DNA of 64,000 nucleotides. Origin: CADEDV01 sp048498035. Lineage in GTDB: Bacteria > Bacteroidota > Bacteroidia > Chitinophagales > Chitinophagaceae. The position numbers and the translations under genes are program-made. The stretch is from NCBI GenBank assembly GCA_048498035.1, contig JBEHYT010000002.1, positions 186,001 through 250,000 on the forward strand. Direction: 5' to 3'. The first letter of the stretch is position 1. Each line of letters opens with the position of its first letter. Below the pieces are notes generated by a model. It made no database searches. It was not told the DNA's origin and was given only the letters and a program-made list of their open reading frames with translations. Positions 7,446-17,245 of this stretch are shown here, in pieces.

Positions 7446-9893
7446 ATGGTAGGAAATTACTGGAAGCTGACCTGGCGGAATTTTACAAAGAATAAATTTT
7501 TCTCGCTGATCAATATTTTCGGGCTGGCAGTAGGACTTACCTGCTGTATGCTGATCGGGCTCTATATCCAAAATGAATTCAGCTTTGATGCCTATCATTC
7601 AAAGGCTGGGCGAATCTACCAGTTGGGGACTATTCACCACCGTAATGAAAAAGAGTGGCACACGGCCAGCGCCCCGGGTCCGATGGCACCTGCGCTTAAG
7701 AATGAGTTTCCCGGTATTGAAGCAACTGCGCGGCTGTGTGGACTTTTTCGGGATGATAAAACATTGCTCCAATATGATGCAGGACACAACGATATACGAT
7801 CGTTTTATGAAACAAAAGGGTTTCTTGCAGATTCTTCCTTTTTCTCCATCTTCGATTACCATTTTGTAGAAGGCAATGGAACTTATGCATTAACGGAGCC
7901 TAACGCCATTGTGCTAAACGAAGAGATCGCAAAAAAGATATTTGGGAATGAATCTGCCATCGGCAAAGTGATCCGGGTGGGAAGTACCACCAATGGCAGC
8001 GGCGATTATAAAGTAACCGGCGTTTTCCGGCCCGTTAATCATCCTTCCCATGTTGACGCACGATTTTTCCTCTCGATGTACTCCGGGGAAATTGGTGACA
8101 TGGCCATGCATTCGACCAATTTTGCGAATAATAATATTTTTTATACCTACCTGCTGCTCAAGCCCGGCGTGGAGAAAACGACAATAGAAAGCCAGTTGCC
8201 GGGTTTTGTAAGAAAATACATGCAGCGGGATTTGCAGGCAAACGGATCCACCAAAACAGAATTCCTGGTCCCGTTGCGAAATATTCACCTGTATTCCGGG
8301 ATGGATGGAAATGTTACGCCAAACGGAAGTCTGTCCTACCTGTATATTCTCGGCTCCATTGCAATTTTTATCCTGCTCGTGGCCTGTATCAATTTTATGA
8401 ACCTGTCTACAGCACGTTCCGTAAAACGCGCCGGTGAAGTAGGAATTCGTAAAGTGTTGGGCGCAGGGCAGCGACAACTCATCCTGCAATTCCTTGGTGA
8501 AGCCGTTTTTCTTGCGCTCCTGTCTTTTTTGATCGCTATTTTACTCACTATTGCACTGCTCCCGTTTTTTAGCCAGGTTACTAATACCTCGCTTCATTTG
8601 GACATTCCCGGCAAATTACCCCTGCTATTGGGTTTCACAGCACTCGCCGTAGTTACGGGGCTCATTGCGGGCAGCTATCCCGCTCTTTACCTGTCGGCGT
8701 TTAAGCCCATTCGTGTATTGAAGGGCCGGTTTTCCAACTCGCTGGCCGCAATCAGTTTTAGACGAGTGCTGGTCGTATTCCAGTTTTTTATTGCTGCATT
8801 ATTGATTGTGGGCGCTATTACCATTCACCGGCAGATGACCTTTTTAAGAAGCGCGGATATCGGTTTTCAAAAAGAACAACAACTGGTGATCCCATTGCGC
8901 AGCGATGATGCCAAACGGCATGGAACAGCGTTGAAAACAGCCATCGCGCAGGTGCCCGGCGTTCAGTCAGTAGGATCATCCACCTTTTACCCCGGTGTTT
9001 TTAATGCAAGTGATATGAACTTTCGAAAGCCTGAAGACGCTGAAGATATGGCTATCAATATCAAAATGAATTATGTAGATGGAGATTTTATGAAAACGCT
9101 CGATCTGCAACCTGTAGCAGGCCGCGGTTATTCAAACGATTACCTGTCGGATACTACCAACAGCATTGTGCTGAATGAAAAAGCAGTGGCTAAACTGGGA
9201 TATCATTCACCCGCGGATATCATTCATCAAACTCTTGCTGTAAACTGGGCAGACACCGTTTTCCGCTTCCAGGTGGTGGGTGTGCTGCGCGATTTTAATT
9301 ACGAAGGATTACAACGACCAATTGAGCCCATGGGATTTTTCCGGGTAGATGGTTCGTCTTCATATGTCATTGCACACCTCGGCAGTACGGGTATCAGCTC
9401 CCAGTTGGAGGCAGCCGCCGCGGCCTGGAAGAAAATAATTCCCAACGAACCCTTTGAATACAGTTTCCTGGATCTTGATTTTCAAAAAAATTATACCACC
9501 GAAACAAGGCTCTCAAAAATGGTTCGCTATTTTATGGTAGTTGCTATCGCTATTTGTTGCCTGGGATTATTAGGACTTGTAACCTTTAGCGCCGAACAGC
9601 GCACCAAAGAAATTGGTATTCGTAAAGTGCTGGGCTCTTCGGTTAGCGGAATCGTTGGATTATTATCGCGCGATTTTCTAAAACTGGTACTGATCGGCAA
9701 CCTGCTGGCGATGCCTGTGGCCTGGTATATCATGCACCGGTGGATGGAGGGATTTGCTTATCGCACTCCCCTCAGCTGGTGGTTTTTTGCAGTCGCCATT
9801 CTCTTCTCATTCCTGATTGCTGTCATCACCCTTAGCCTGCAGTCTATCCGGGCCGCACTGGCCAACCCGGTACGCAGCTTGCGGACCGAATAA
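7446..9893 (+). CDS. FtsX/MacB-type ABC permease 2
   Basis: This 815-residue paralogue of the preceding gene has the same double FtsX/MacB-PCD architecture. It begins MVGNYWKLTWRNFTKNKFFS, the usual start of this family, and carries GEVGIRKVLGAGQRQL and KEIGIRKVLGSSVSGI in its two FtsX modules. The frame is open upstream to 7320 inside the previous gene, but an N-terminus there would be hydrophilic and cysteine-rich, so I use the ATG at 7446. Two different permeases beside two ATPases suggest either a heteromeric complex or two pumps sharing one adaptor and one channel; the sequence does not decide. Confidence 0.94.
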   Translation: MVGNYWKLTWRNFTKNKFFSLINIFGLAVGLTCCMLIGLYIQNEFSFDAYHSKAGRIYQLGTIHHRNEKEWHTASAPGPMAPALKNEFPGIEATARLCGLFRDDKTLLQYDAGHNDIRSFYETKGFLADSSFFSIFDYHFVEGNGTYALTEPNAIVLNEEIAKKIFGNESAIGKVIRVGSTTNGSGDYKVTGVFRPVNHPSHVDARFFLSMYSGEIGDMAMHSTNFANNNIFYTYLLLKPGVEKTTIESQLPGFVRKYMQRDLQANGSTKTEFLVPLRNIHLYSGMDGNVTPNGSLSYLYILGSIAIFILLVACINFMNLSTARSVKRAGEVGIRKVLGAGQRQLILQFLGEAVFLALLSFLIAILLTIALLPFFSQVTNTSLHLDIPGKLPLLLGFTALAVVTGLIAGSYPALYLSAFKPIRVLKGRFSNSLAAISFRRVLVVFQFFIAALLIVGAITIHRQMTFLRSADIGFQKEQQLVIPLRSDDAKRHGTALKTAIAQVPGVQSVGSSTFYPGVFNASDMNFRKPEDAEDMAINIKMNYVDGDFMKTLDLQPVAGRGYSNDYLSDTTNSIVLNEKAVAKLGYHSPADIIHQTLAVNWADTVFRFQVVGVLRDFNYEGLQRPIEPMGFFRVDGSSSYVIAHLGSTGISSQLEAAAAAWKKIIPNEPFEYSFLDLDFQKNYTTETRLSKMVRYFMVVAIAICCLGLLGLVTFSAEQRTKEIGIRKVLGSSVSGIVGLLSRDFLKLVLIGNLLAMPVAWYIMHRWMEGFAYRTPLSWWFFAVAILFSFLIAVITLSLQSIRAALANPVRSLRTE

Positions 9894-9919
9894 TTGTTTC
9901 AATAACGCAGGATAACATC

Positions 9920-10591
9920 ATGCAACTCGTACAACTACAAGGAATTTATAAATGGTACACTATTTCGAACAGCCGCGTGTTTGTACTGCGTGATGTGGAT
10001 CTGGAGGTGACAGAAGGTGAATTTGTCTCAATAATGGGTCCGTCCGGTTCGGGTAAATCAACCCTGCTAAATGTGATTGGTTTGCTGGATGCATTTGACG
10101 AAGGTGAATATGCTTTTATGGGAGAACCCGTTTCCCGTTTACGGGAAAAACAAAGAATGGCGCTATACAAACAAAATATTGGTTTTGTATTCCAATCCTA
10201 TCACCTGCTGGATGATCTTACCGTATATGAAAATATCGAAGCGCCGTTGCTGTATAAATCAGTTAACGCCGCCGATCGGAAAGCAATGGTGGGCGATATC
10301 CTGGACCGGTTCAACATTGTTGGAAAAAAGGATCTCTTTCCAGCCCAGTTGTCCGGCGGACAACAACAAATTGTTGGTATAGCACGGGCAGTTGTTGCCG
10401 CTCCGAAACTGCTGTTGGCTGATGAACCCACGGGTAACCTCAACTCCAAACATGGTGATGAGATCATGGAGCTTTTTTCACAATTAAATAAAGAAGGCAC
10501 CACGATTATCCAGGTGACGCATTCCGAACGAAATGCAGCATTTGGCAATCGAATTGTAGATCTGCTCGACGGCGTCGTAGCATCAAAGTAA
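9920..10591 (+). CDS. ABC transporter ATPase, LolD/MacB type (variant motifs)
   Basis: This 223-residue ATPase is related to the one at 4326. Walker A (GPSGSGKST), Walker B (LLLADEPTG) and H-loop (THSERN) are intact. The signature reads LSGGQQQIVGIARA, with Ile where Arg is usual, and the D-loop reads NLNSKH with Asn in place of Asp. Such changes could weaken one nucleotide site and are suggestive beside a canonical partner ATPase, but Gly-Gly and the catalytic Glu remain, so activity is still possible. It is 26 bp after permease 2 and 5 bp before the outer-membrane channel gene. Confidence 0.94.
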   Translation: MQLVQLQGIYKWYTISNSRVFVLRDVDLEVTEGEFVSIMGPSGSGKSTLLNVIGLLDAFDEGEYAFMGEPVSRLREKQRMALYKQNIGFVFQSYHLLDDLTVYENIEAPLLYKSVNAADRKAMVGDILDRFNIVGKKDLFPAQLSGGQQQIVGIARAVVAAPKLLLADEPTGNLNSKHGDEIMELFSQLNKEGTTIIQVTHSERNAAFGNRIVDLLDGVVASK

Positions 10592-10596
10592 TGTGA

Positions 10597-12018
10597 ATGA
10601 AAACAAAATACCTGCTCCTTTTTCTATTACTGGCAGTTGGTTCGGCTGCGCAAGCACAACGACAAACATGGTCATTACAGCAATGTATTGAAAAAGCCCT
10701 CGCAGCTAATGCCGCCGTGCAACAACAGCTTTTGTCTACACAAGTAGACAGCATTTCACTGGCGCAATCCCGTTTGAACCGGTGGCCGTCACTGGCTGGT
10801 GTTGCTGCTGCCGGTATTAACCAGGGAAGAAGCATCGATCCATTTACCAACGCCTATAGCACCGAAGCGTTCAACTATGCCAACTATGGCCTGGCTTCTG
10901 AAGTAACATTGTTTGCCGGCTTTTCATTGCGGAATACAGTTCAGCAGAATGCACTTTATTACAAAGCATCCCGAATGAGCCTGCAACAGCAACAGGATGA
11001 TGTGACCATACAAGTGATACTGGCCTACTTAGGCGTATTGGGTGCAGACGACCTGGTGCACCAGGCCACAGCGCAATTAACGTTTACCGGTAAACAGGTA
11101 GAGCGCCTGGAATTGATGAACAAAGAAGGCTCCATCGCCCCGTCACAATTGTATGATATGCGCGGGCAATATGCAAGTGAACAAATTTCAATCCTCAATG
11201 CCCGGAAAGCGTTGGTGGCTGCAAAAATTTCACTTTGCCAGTTGTTGAACCAGCCTTTCGATACTTCATTCCAGGTAGAACGTGTAGCGCAGGCGCCACT
11301 GGCAGATACCTACAATACCTCACCGGATTCTATTTATACGGTCGCCTTGCAGCAATTTGCGCAAATAAAAGCTGTTGACCTTCGCCGTCAGGGCGCGGCA
11401 AAGGCCGTTGCTGCTGCCCGCGGTACGCTGTCGCCTGTTCTCTCGCTGGAGGGAAACATCAACACCAATTACTCCAGCGTGGCAACGCAGCCGGTGTTGA
11501 TTAATACCACCGACAAAATATCGGATGATTATGTACTGGTAGGAGGCACTCCGTCACCCGTGGTGTACCGGGTGGATAATTTTCAGAGCCAGCGTATCGC
11601 TTATGGGAAGCAGCTTTCAAACAACCTGTTTTCATCCGTGAGCCTTAATCTGCAGGTTCCCATTTTTAACAGGAATATTGCCCGCAACCGTATCAAGCTG
11701 GCAAAGATCAACCTGGAGAAGGCAGATATGGATGCAGGTTCCACAAAAACCGCGTTGCAACTGGCAATACAACAGGCTTACACGGATATGCAGGCAGCGC
11801 TGGAACGCTATCACCTGCTGCTTGACCAGGTAAACGCATACCGGGAATCTTTTCGCGCGGCGGATATCCGCTACAATGCCGGTGCAAGCACGTCCATCGA
11901 CTATTTAACCGCAAAAAATAATCTCAATACGGCAGAGATCAATCTCGTCAACGCACAGTATGAATCACTGTACCGTATTAAAGTGTTGGATTACTACCAG
12001 GGAAAGCCTTTGTTTTAG
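10597..12018 (+). CDS. TolC-family outer membrane efflux protein
   Basis: This 473-residue protein has a signal peptide (MKTKYLLLFLLLAVGSAAQA) and the repeated long-helix pattern of outer-membrane efflux proteins. The family entry phrase WSLQQCIEKALAAN follows the signal, and a second-half repeat runs from about residue 345 (LNLQVPIFNRNIARN) to the end. It supplies the trimeric outer-membrane channel of the tripartite pump and is the last gene of the operon. The length matches TolC-like proteins. No obvious terminator follows; the next gene starts 93 bp later on the same strand, so read-through is possible. Confidence 0.94.
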   Translation: MKTKYLLLFLLLAVGSAAQAQRQTWSLQQCIEKALAANAAVQQQLLSTQVDSISLAQSRLNRWPSLAGVAAAGINQGRSIDPFTNAYSTEAFNYANYGLASEVTLFAGFSLRNTVQQNALYYKASRMSLQQQQDDVTIQVILAYLGVLGADDLVHQATAQLTFTGKQVERLELMNKEGSIAPSQLYDMRGQYASEQISILNARKALVAAKISLCQLLNQPFDTSFQVERVAQAPLADTYNTSPDSIYTVALQQFAQIKAVDLRRQGAAKAVAAARGTLSPVLSLEGNINTNYSSVATQPVLINTTDKISDDYVLVGGTPSPVVYRVDNFQSQRIAYGKQLSNNLFSSVSLNLQVPIFNRNIARNRIKLAKINLEKADMDAGSTKTALQLAIQQAYTDMQAALERYHLLLDQVNAYRESFRAADIRYNAGASTSIDYLTAKNNLNTAEINLVNAQYESLYRIKVLDYYQGKPLF

Positions 12019-12111
12019 ATACATTCAGCGTTATGAACAACCGGCGTAAAATGGGATTGCTAACTACAATTCCATTTTCGTATTTTTCAGGCCGGTTTAA
12101 TTCCGCTAACG

Positions 12112-13731
12112 ATGATGCGCAGTCTATTACTTTTAACCGCCGTGTGCTTTTTACCACTATTGTTCCACGCCCAGGAAGCCCCCGTGTCGCTGGCAGACCT
12201 GCAGGGCGTAAAAAAGGAGGCGCCCGGCTATGATACAGCCAAACAACGCGGTATCGACCAATTAAAAGTCACGCTGCAACAAACCAGTCTTCCCGAAGGA
12301 CGATTTGCCGTGTGCCTGCAATTATACGAGGAATACAAATCATTCAAATACGATTCTGCCTACAGCTATGCGCGCCAGCTACAGGAAATAGCAGCGCAGA
12401 TGAATGATAGGAGCCGACTGGGACAAGCCCGTCTTAAGCTGGGATTTTCACTGCTCTCCGCCGGTCTTTTTAAAGAAGCGGCAGATTCACTCCATATTAT
12501 AGCTGCTGCAGATTTGGTAGACAGCCTGCGGATGGAATACTATCTCGTTATGGGTCGCCTGTTTTATGACCTGGCTGATTTTAATAACGATAGTTACCAT
12601 TCGCCCGCTTACGTAAAAAAGGGAACTGCCTATATCGATTCTGCCTTACAGGTAGGAGATCCGCATTCATTTTCCTATATCTATTTTGCTGCGCTGAAAA
12701 ACATCCGTTCCGGTCATAAAGACGAGGCATTGGTGGCTTATCGCACCCTTATGCAACGCCCCAACCTGACGGCCCATGAAGTTGCGCTTACTGCTTCCAC
12801 ATTGAGTGATATTTATATTCAAAATCAACAGCGTGATTCGGCGATCAATCTATTGATACAGGCGGCTATCGCCGATATTAAATCGTCTACTAAAGAAACG
12901 GCAGCGGCATTTAACCTGGCTAACCTGCTGTATCAGAAGGGAGATGTAAAGAATGCATCAGCCTGTATCGAACTGGCCATCTCGGATGCCACATTTTATG
13001 GCGCCCGCCAGCGAAAAGTCCGCGTAAGCGATATTCTGCCACTGATAGAAAGTGAGAAACTGAGCCTGGTGGAGAAACAAAAGCAGACGGTGATCACCTA
13101 CGCCATTATAGTAACACTTTCACTCCTGGGCGTGGTGGTGCTTGCCATCGTTGTATTAAAACAGGTAAAAAAGCTGCAGGCGGCCAAAAAGGCCATCACC
13201 GAAGCGCATCTGAAAGAACAAGAAACCAATCATCGCCTTCAGGAACTGAACCATCGCCTGTCAGAAGCCAATAAGATCAAGGAAGAATATATTGGGTACT
13301 TCTTCAATGTCAATTCCGAATTCTTCGACAAGATCGAGCGGTTTAAAAAATCGCTGGAGCAAAAGGTGAACGACCGGAAATGGGAAGAAATCCGGTTCCT
13401 CGTAAATAACATCGACCTCCGCGCTGAAAAGGAATACCTGCTTCAGAACTTCGACCGGGTGTTTTTGAAACTGTTCCCCAATTTCGTGGCGGAGTTCAAT
13501 GCGCTGTTTACGCCAGACAACCGGGTAGAACTGCGGGAAGGTGAACTGCTCAACACCGATCTCCGGATTTTTGCCCTCATCCGCATGGGCATCCACGACA
13601 CCGAAAAAATAGCGCGAATCCTGCAGTACTCGGTGCATACCATTAATACATATAAGACGAAAATCAAGAACCGCTCGTTTGTCGCAAACGAGGATTTTGA
13701 GAAAAAAGTGATGGAGATCCGGGCACTTTAA
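12112..13731 (+). CDS. DUF6377-type membrane regulator, TPR plus LuxR-like HTH
   Basis: This 539-residue protein has a signal peptide (about 1-20), a periplasmic alpha-helical TPR-like region (about 45-320), one TM helix (about 327-349), a coiled coil (350-395) and a cytoplasmic C-terminal domain. That domain ends in a LuxR-like HTH (DTEKIARILQYSVHTINTYK, about 495-515). I recognise the layout as the DUF6377 group found next to SusC/SusD pairs in Bacteroidota. It points the same way as PUL 1, 349 bp before its SusC, so it is the best candidate for the PUL 1 regulator, binding a breakdown product in the periplasm and acting at DNA through its C-terminus. That role is inferred from domain order and position. 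Confidence 0.85.
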   Translation: MMRSLLLLTAVCFLPLLFHAQEAPVSLADLQGVKKEAPGYDTAKQRGIDQLKVTLQQTSLPEGRFAVCLQLYEEYKSFKYDSAYSYARQLQEIAAQMNDRSRLGQARLKLGFSLLSAGLFKEAADSLHIIAAADLVDSLRMEYYLVMGRLFYDLADFNNDSYHSPAYVKKGTAYIDSALQVGDPHSFSYIYFAALKNIRSGHKDEALVAYRTLMQRPNLTAHEVALTASTLSDIYIQNQQRDSAINLLIQAAIADIKSSTKETAAAFNLANLLYQKGDVKNASACIELAISDATFYGARQRKVRVSDILPLIESEKLSLVEKQKQTVITYAIIVTLSLLGVVVLAIVVLKQVKKLQAAKKAITEAHLKEQETNHRLQELNHRLSEANKIKEEYIGYFFNVNSEFFDKIERFKKSLEQKVNDRKWEEIRFLVNNIDLRAEKEYLLQNFDRVFLKLFPNFVAEFNALFTPDNRVELREGELLNTDLRIFALIRMGIHDTEKIARILQYSVHTINTYKTKIKNRSFVANEDFEKKVMEIRAL

Positions 13732-14080
13732 GCGATATCCACCGGTGGAACTGTTACAAGCTTATTATATTATAAAATATTATATATAATATCAAGTGTC
13801 TAATTTTCAATTCTTTGAGAAAAACAACTGGCCATTTATCGCCAATATTTTTAATACTGTACCCATATAAATTGGATTCGCCTTCGCGAGATAGTTTTTT
13901 TGAGTAGCCTGACACCGACACAGGGTGAGGCTGAAAAATTGCTTGCGAGATGAAATCAAAACGTTGCCATTCCCTCCGGGATTCTCCTTTTTTGCCGGCT
14001 GCATGCCCCTCCGTTGGGCATTGGTTTCTCCATCCAGGCGCTGCCCATTTACCATTGCAAAACATTAAAACTGCTCTTTT
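13732..14080 (+). promoter_or_regulatory. Intergenic leader/promoter region of PUL 1
   Basis: This 349-bp gap has no convincing gene. Its first part is very AT-rich, with a run of TATA-like dyads around 13770-13795. A small hairpin (ATGCCC, 7-nt loop, GGGCAT) lies at 14003-14021. I did not find a clean Bacteroidota TTTG/TAnnTTTG promoter. It presumably holds the susC promoter and a long leader. Confidence 0.4.
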
Positions 14081-17000
14081 ATGAACAAAAGACGATTGCT
14101 GTTCCGGCTGCTCGTGCTTACCGGGTTTCTATTTTTTCAACAAACGGGTTGGTCACAAACCAAATCCATCAGCGGCCTGGTAACCAGTGAATCCGGGACG
14201 CCGCTGGAAGGTGCATCGGTAACAGCCAAAGGAGATCGGGCTGCCATTACCACGGATGCCCGCGGTATGTTTTCGATTACCGTGCCAACAGCCACCAATG
14301 TGCTTACCATTTCATTTGTTGGCTATGAAAACAAAGATGTTACATTGGGAGGCCAGTCGCACATACAGGTAGCACTTGTCCCTTCCAACTCGGTACTCAA
14401 TACCGTTGTGGTAGTGGGCTATGGCACCCAGCGCCGTAAAGATCTTACCGGTTCTGTATCCTCCGTAAAAGGTGAGCTGTTTAAAGACCAACCCATCACC
14501 AATGCCACGGAAGGATTGCAGGGCAGGATAGCCGGCGTTAATATCGTAAAGAGTTCCGGTGCTCCAGATGCTACGCCTTCCATCATCATCCGCGGCCTCG
14601 CTTCCCTTAACCAGCCACAACCGCTTTACATTGTAGATGGTGTGCGCGTAAACGACGTTAGTAATGTCAACGTCCAGGATATTGAAACCATCGATGTGCT
14701 GAAAGATGCTGCTGCGGCTTCTATCTACGGAGCTGCCGCTGCGGGAGGTGTGGTATTAATAACCACCAAAAAAGGAACCAGCACCACACCCGTTATTAAT
14801 TACAATATGCGCTATGGCGTAACCACGCCTAAAGTAGGAGAGCTGCTGGATAAAGATGGCTACATCGCCCTGCAAAATATTATCAACAATGGCCGGTTTG
14901 CCAATACCGGTGGTCTTGATACGCTAGCCAATACCAATTGGGTGGATGAAACCTTTGATAACGCCACGGAGCAAAATCATAATATTTCCCTGTCGGGCTC
15001 AACGCCGGTGGTGAATTATTTGCTGTCTGGCTTCTACAACAAACAGGAAGGTGTTGCCCGCCATAACTATTCCAATATCGGCGGCGCGCGGCTCAACCTT
15101 GATTTTAAATTGGGCAAGATCTTTAAAGTGGGTGAAGAACTGGCCGTTTCCAAACGGAAAACGTCCGCGCCGCAAAATGTAGGTGTTGAAGCACAACTCC
15201 ACAATGCGCCATTCCGCACCCTGCCCATCATCCCGGTATACAATAAAGACGGCACCTATGGCACCTTGCCCGGCGGTTATCCCGGCCTCGCTTTCGGCGG
15301 TACTCACCCCGTGGGTGCAGTAGACAATGCAAGCGTGGAAAATTTTAAAAATAATCTACAGGCCAATGTGTATGGAGAGGTAAAATTGCCATACGGATTT
15401 AGCTTTCGCACCAATGTGGGTTATTCATACTACAATGAATTACAGAATTATTACCAGAATTCATTTTCCATCGGCGGTGTAGGAAGTACTTCCAATTCAC
15501 TCAACAAACTGAATATCGAAAGCCAGTCGCTGCTAACGAACTATCTTCTTTCCTTCAACCGTTCTTTTGGCGCACACCATGTAAATGCAGTAGGCGGTTT
15601 TGAGCAAATTGTGAGCAAATACAACTATAATAATGTATCAGCCACCAATGTATCACCTGCCGCAGGTTGGAAATATTCGTTTATCCCAACAGCAACTACC
15701 GCGTATACATTAACCAGCTTTACCGATAAAAACGGTTTGATCAAATCGGTATTTGGTCGCGTAAACTATAACTACGCAGGTAAATATTACCTGTCGGGCT
15801 CTATCCGCCAGGATGCCAATTTTACCGTATTTGGTCCTAACCGCCAGCGTGGTGTGTTTCCTGCAGTTTCTGCAGGCTGGACTATCTCTGAAGAATCTTT
15901 CATGAAAAAAGTGGAATTGATCAATACGCTCAAGTTCCGGGCCAGCTATGGTGAATTAGGCAACAGCAACATCGCACCCTATTCTTTTCTTTCCGTGTAC
16001 CAGCCTTTTGCCAGCCTTGGAAATGGCAGCGCCGGTGGCGCGAATTTTTCTCCCGGCGGTACTATCATCCCGGGTGTAACCTACAGCGCAATTCCCAATC
16101 CTGATCTGCATTGGGAAACCATTCGCGAAGCGAATTTTGCCCTGGATGGAGAAATGCTCAACCGCAGGCTGTATTTCACTATTGAATACTACAATAAAAC
16201 CACCGATGATATGTTGTACGCATTACCCATGGCGCCAAGCGCGGGTATTGCGGCTCCTTACCTTACCAACATCGGTTCTGTTCGTAACACGGGTGTTGAA
16301 CTTACATTGGGTTACCGCAACCAGGATCATGCATTCAAATACGATCTGACCTTTACCGGCGGATGGAATAAAAATGAAGTGACCAAACTCACCACCGAAA
16401 CAACATCGGAACTGCTGGATGGCTACAATTATTACAACAACGGTGATGTGGCCTTCCAGATGATGCCCAACCAAACCATTACCACCACCCGGAAAGGACT
16501 TCCCTTTGGTTCTTTCTACGGCTATAAAGTGCTTGGCATTTTCCAAACCGATGAAGAAGCCGCTTCGCAGAAAGTAAATGGAAATGTAGCACATGCAGGT
16601 GACCTGCACTTTGAAGATGTTGACAAAAGCGGCACCATTACTGATGCAGACCGCCAGGTGATTGGTAATCCTAATCCCAAATTTGTATATGGTTTCAGCG
16701 GACGGCTCAACTATAAAAACTTCGACCTGCAATTCCTGTTCAACGGCGTAGCCGGTGTTGATCTTTTCAATGGTGTAAAGGCCTATGAAATGCGGCCGTT
16801 CCAGGATGGTAACACCTCACCCAAAGTATGGAATGACTCCTATCTCAACGGCAATGGCCTCACTGATCAACCGCGCCTTGGAATCGCCAATACAAACGGC
16901 ACGTTTACCATGGATCCCAACGGCAATTACTCGAGTGTCAACAGCTATTTTGTAGAAAAAGGTGACTATCTCAAGCTGAAGAACCTGCAGATTGGCTATA

Positions 17001-17224
17001 ATATTCCGCCATCACTCTTACAAAAGATCCATTTAAAAGGAGCACGCGTGTTTATCATGGGCAACAACCTGCTCACTATTACAAAATACTCCGGTCTCGA
17101 TCCTGAATTGGGCGCTTCCTTCTCTCCATCAGGCTACTCCGGCGTTACCGCACGCGGTATTGATGTAGTGAGCCAGTACCCGCAAACCAAAATATATTCA
17201 TTCGGAATTGATATCACGCTTTAA
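14081..17224 (+). CDS. SusC/RagA-type TonB-dependent glycan transporter (PUL 1)
   Basis: This 1047-residue outer-membrane protein has a signal peptide ending near WSQ (residue 26), a carboxypeptidase-regulatory-like domain (about 28-105), a plug domain with VVVGYGTQRRKDLTGSV and YIVDGVRVNDV, and then the 22-strand barrel. The plug ends with the family phrase ETIDVLKDAAAASIYGA. It imports oligosaccharides with TonB energy and pairs with the SusD lipoprotein 21 bp downstream. The following GH71 and GH97 genes indicate an alpha-glucan, probably alpha-1,3-linked. Specificity cannot be read from SusC itself. Confidence 0.97.
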   Translation: MNKRRLLFRLLVLTGFLFFQQTGWSQTKSISGLVTSESGTPLEGASVTAKGDRAAITTDARGMFSITVPTATNVLTISFVGYENKDVTLGGQSHIQVALVPSNSVLNTVVVVGYGTQRRKDLTGSVSSVKGELFKDQPITNATEGLQGRIAGVNIVKSSGAPDATPSIIIRGLASLNQPQPLYIVDGVRVNDVSNVNVQDIETIDVLKDAAAASIYGAAAAGGVVLITTKKGTSTTPVINYNMRYGVTTPKVGELLDKDGYIALQNIINNGRFANTGGLDTLANTNWVDETFDNATEQNHNISLSGSTPVVNYLLSGFYNKQEGVARHNYSNIGGARLNLDFKLGKIFKVGEELAVSKRKTSAPQNVGVEAQLHNAPFRTLPIIPVYNKDGTYGTLPGGYPGLAFGGTHPVGAVDNASVENFKNNLQANVYGEVKLPYGFSFRTNVGYSYYNELQNYYQNSFSIGGVGSTSNSLNKLNIESQSLLTNYLLSFNRSFGAHHVNAVGGFEQIVSKYNYNNVSATNVSPAAGWKYSFIPTATTAYTLTSFTDKNGLIKSVFGRVNYNYAGKYYLSGSIRQDANFTVFGPNRQRGVFPAVSAGWTISEESFMKKVELINTLKFRASYGELGNSNIAPYSFLSVYQPFASLGNGSAGGANFSPGGTIIPGVTYSAIPNPDLHWETIREANFALDGEMLNRRLYFTIEYYNKTTDDMLYALPMAPSAGIAAPYLTNIGSVRNTGVELTLGYRNQDHAFKYDLTFTGGWNKNEVTKLTTETTSELLDGYNYYNNGDVAFQMMPNQTITTTRKGLPFGSFYGYKVLGIFQTDEEAASQKVNGNVAHAGDLHFEDVDKSGTITDADRQVIGNPNPKFVYGFSGRLNYKNFDLQFLFNGVAGVDLFNGVKAYEMRPFQDGNTSPKVWNDSYLNGNGLTDQPRLGIANTNGTFTMDPNGNYSSVNSYFVEKGDYLKLKNLQIGYNIPPSLLQKIHLKGARVFIMGNNLLTITKYSGLDPELGASFSPSGYSGVTARGIDVVSQYPQTKIYSFGIDITL

Positions 17225-17245
17225 TAACCAGTCAAACCCAATACG

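Noticed and set aside
13765..13800. AT-rich dyad after the DUF6377 gene as a terminator
   Set aside because: Stems are A/T only and irregular, with no U-tract.
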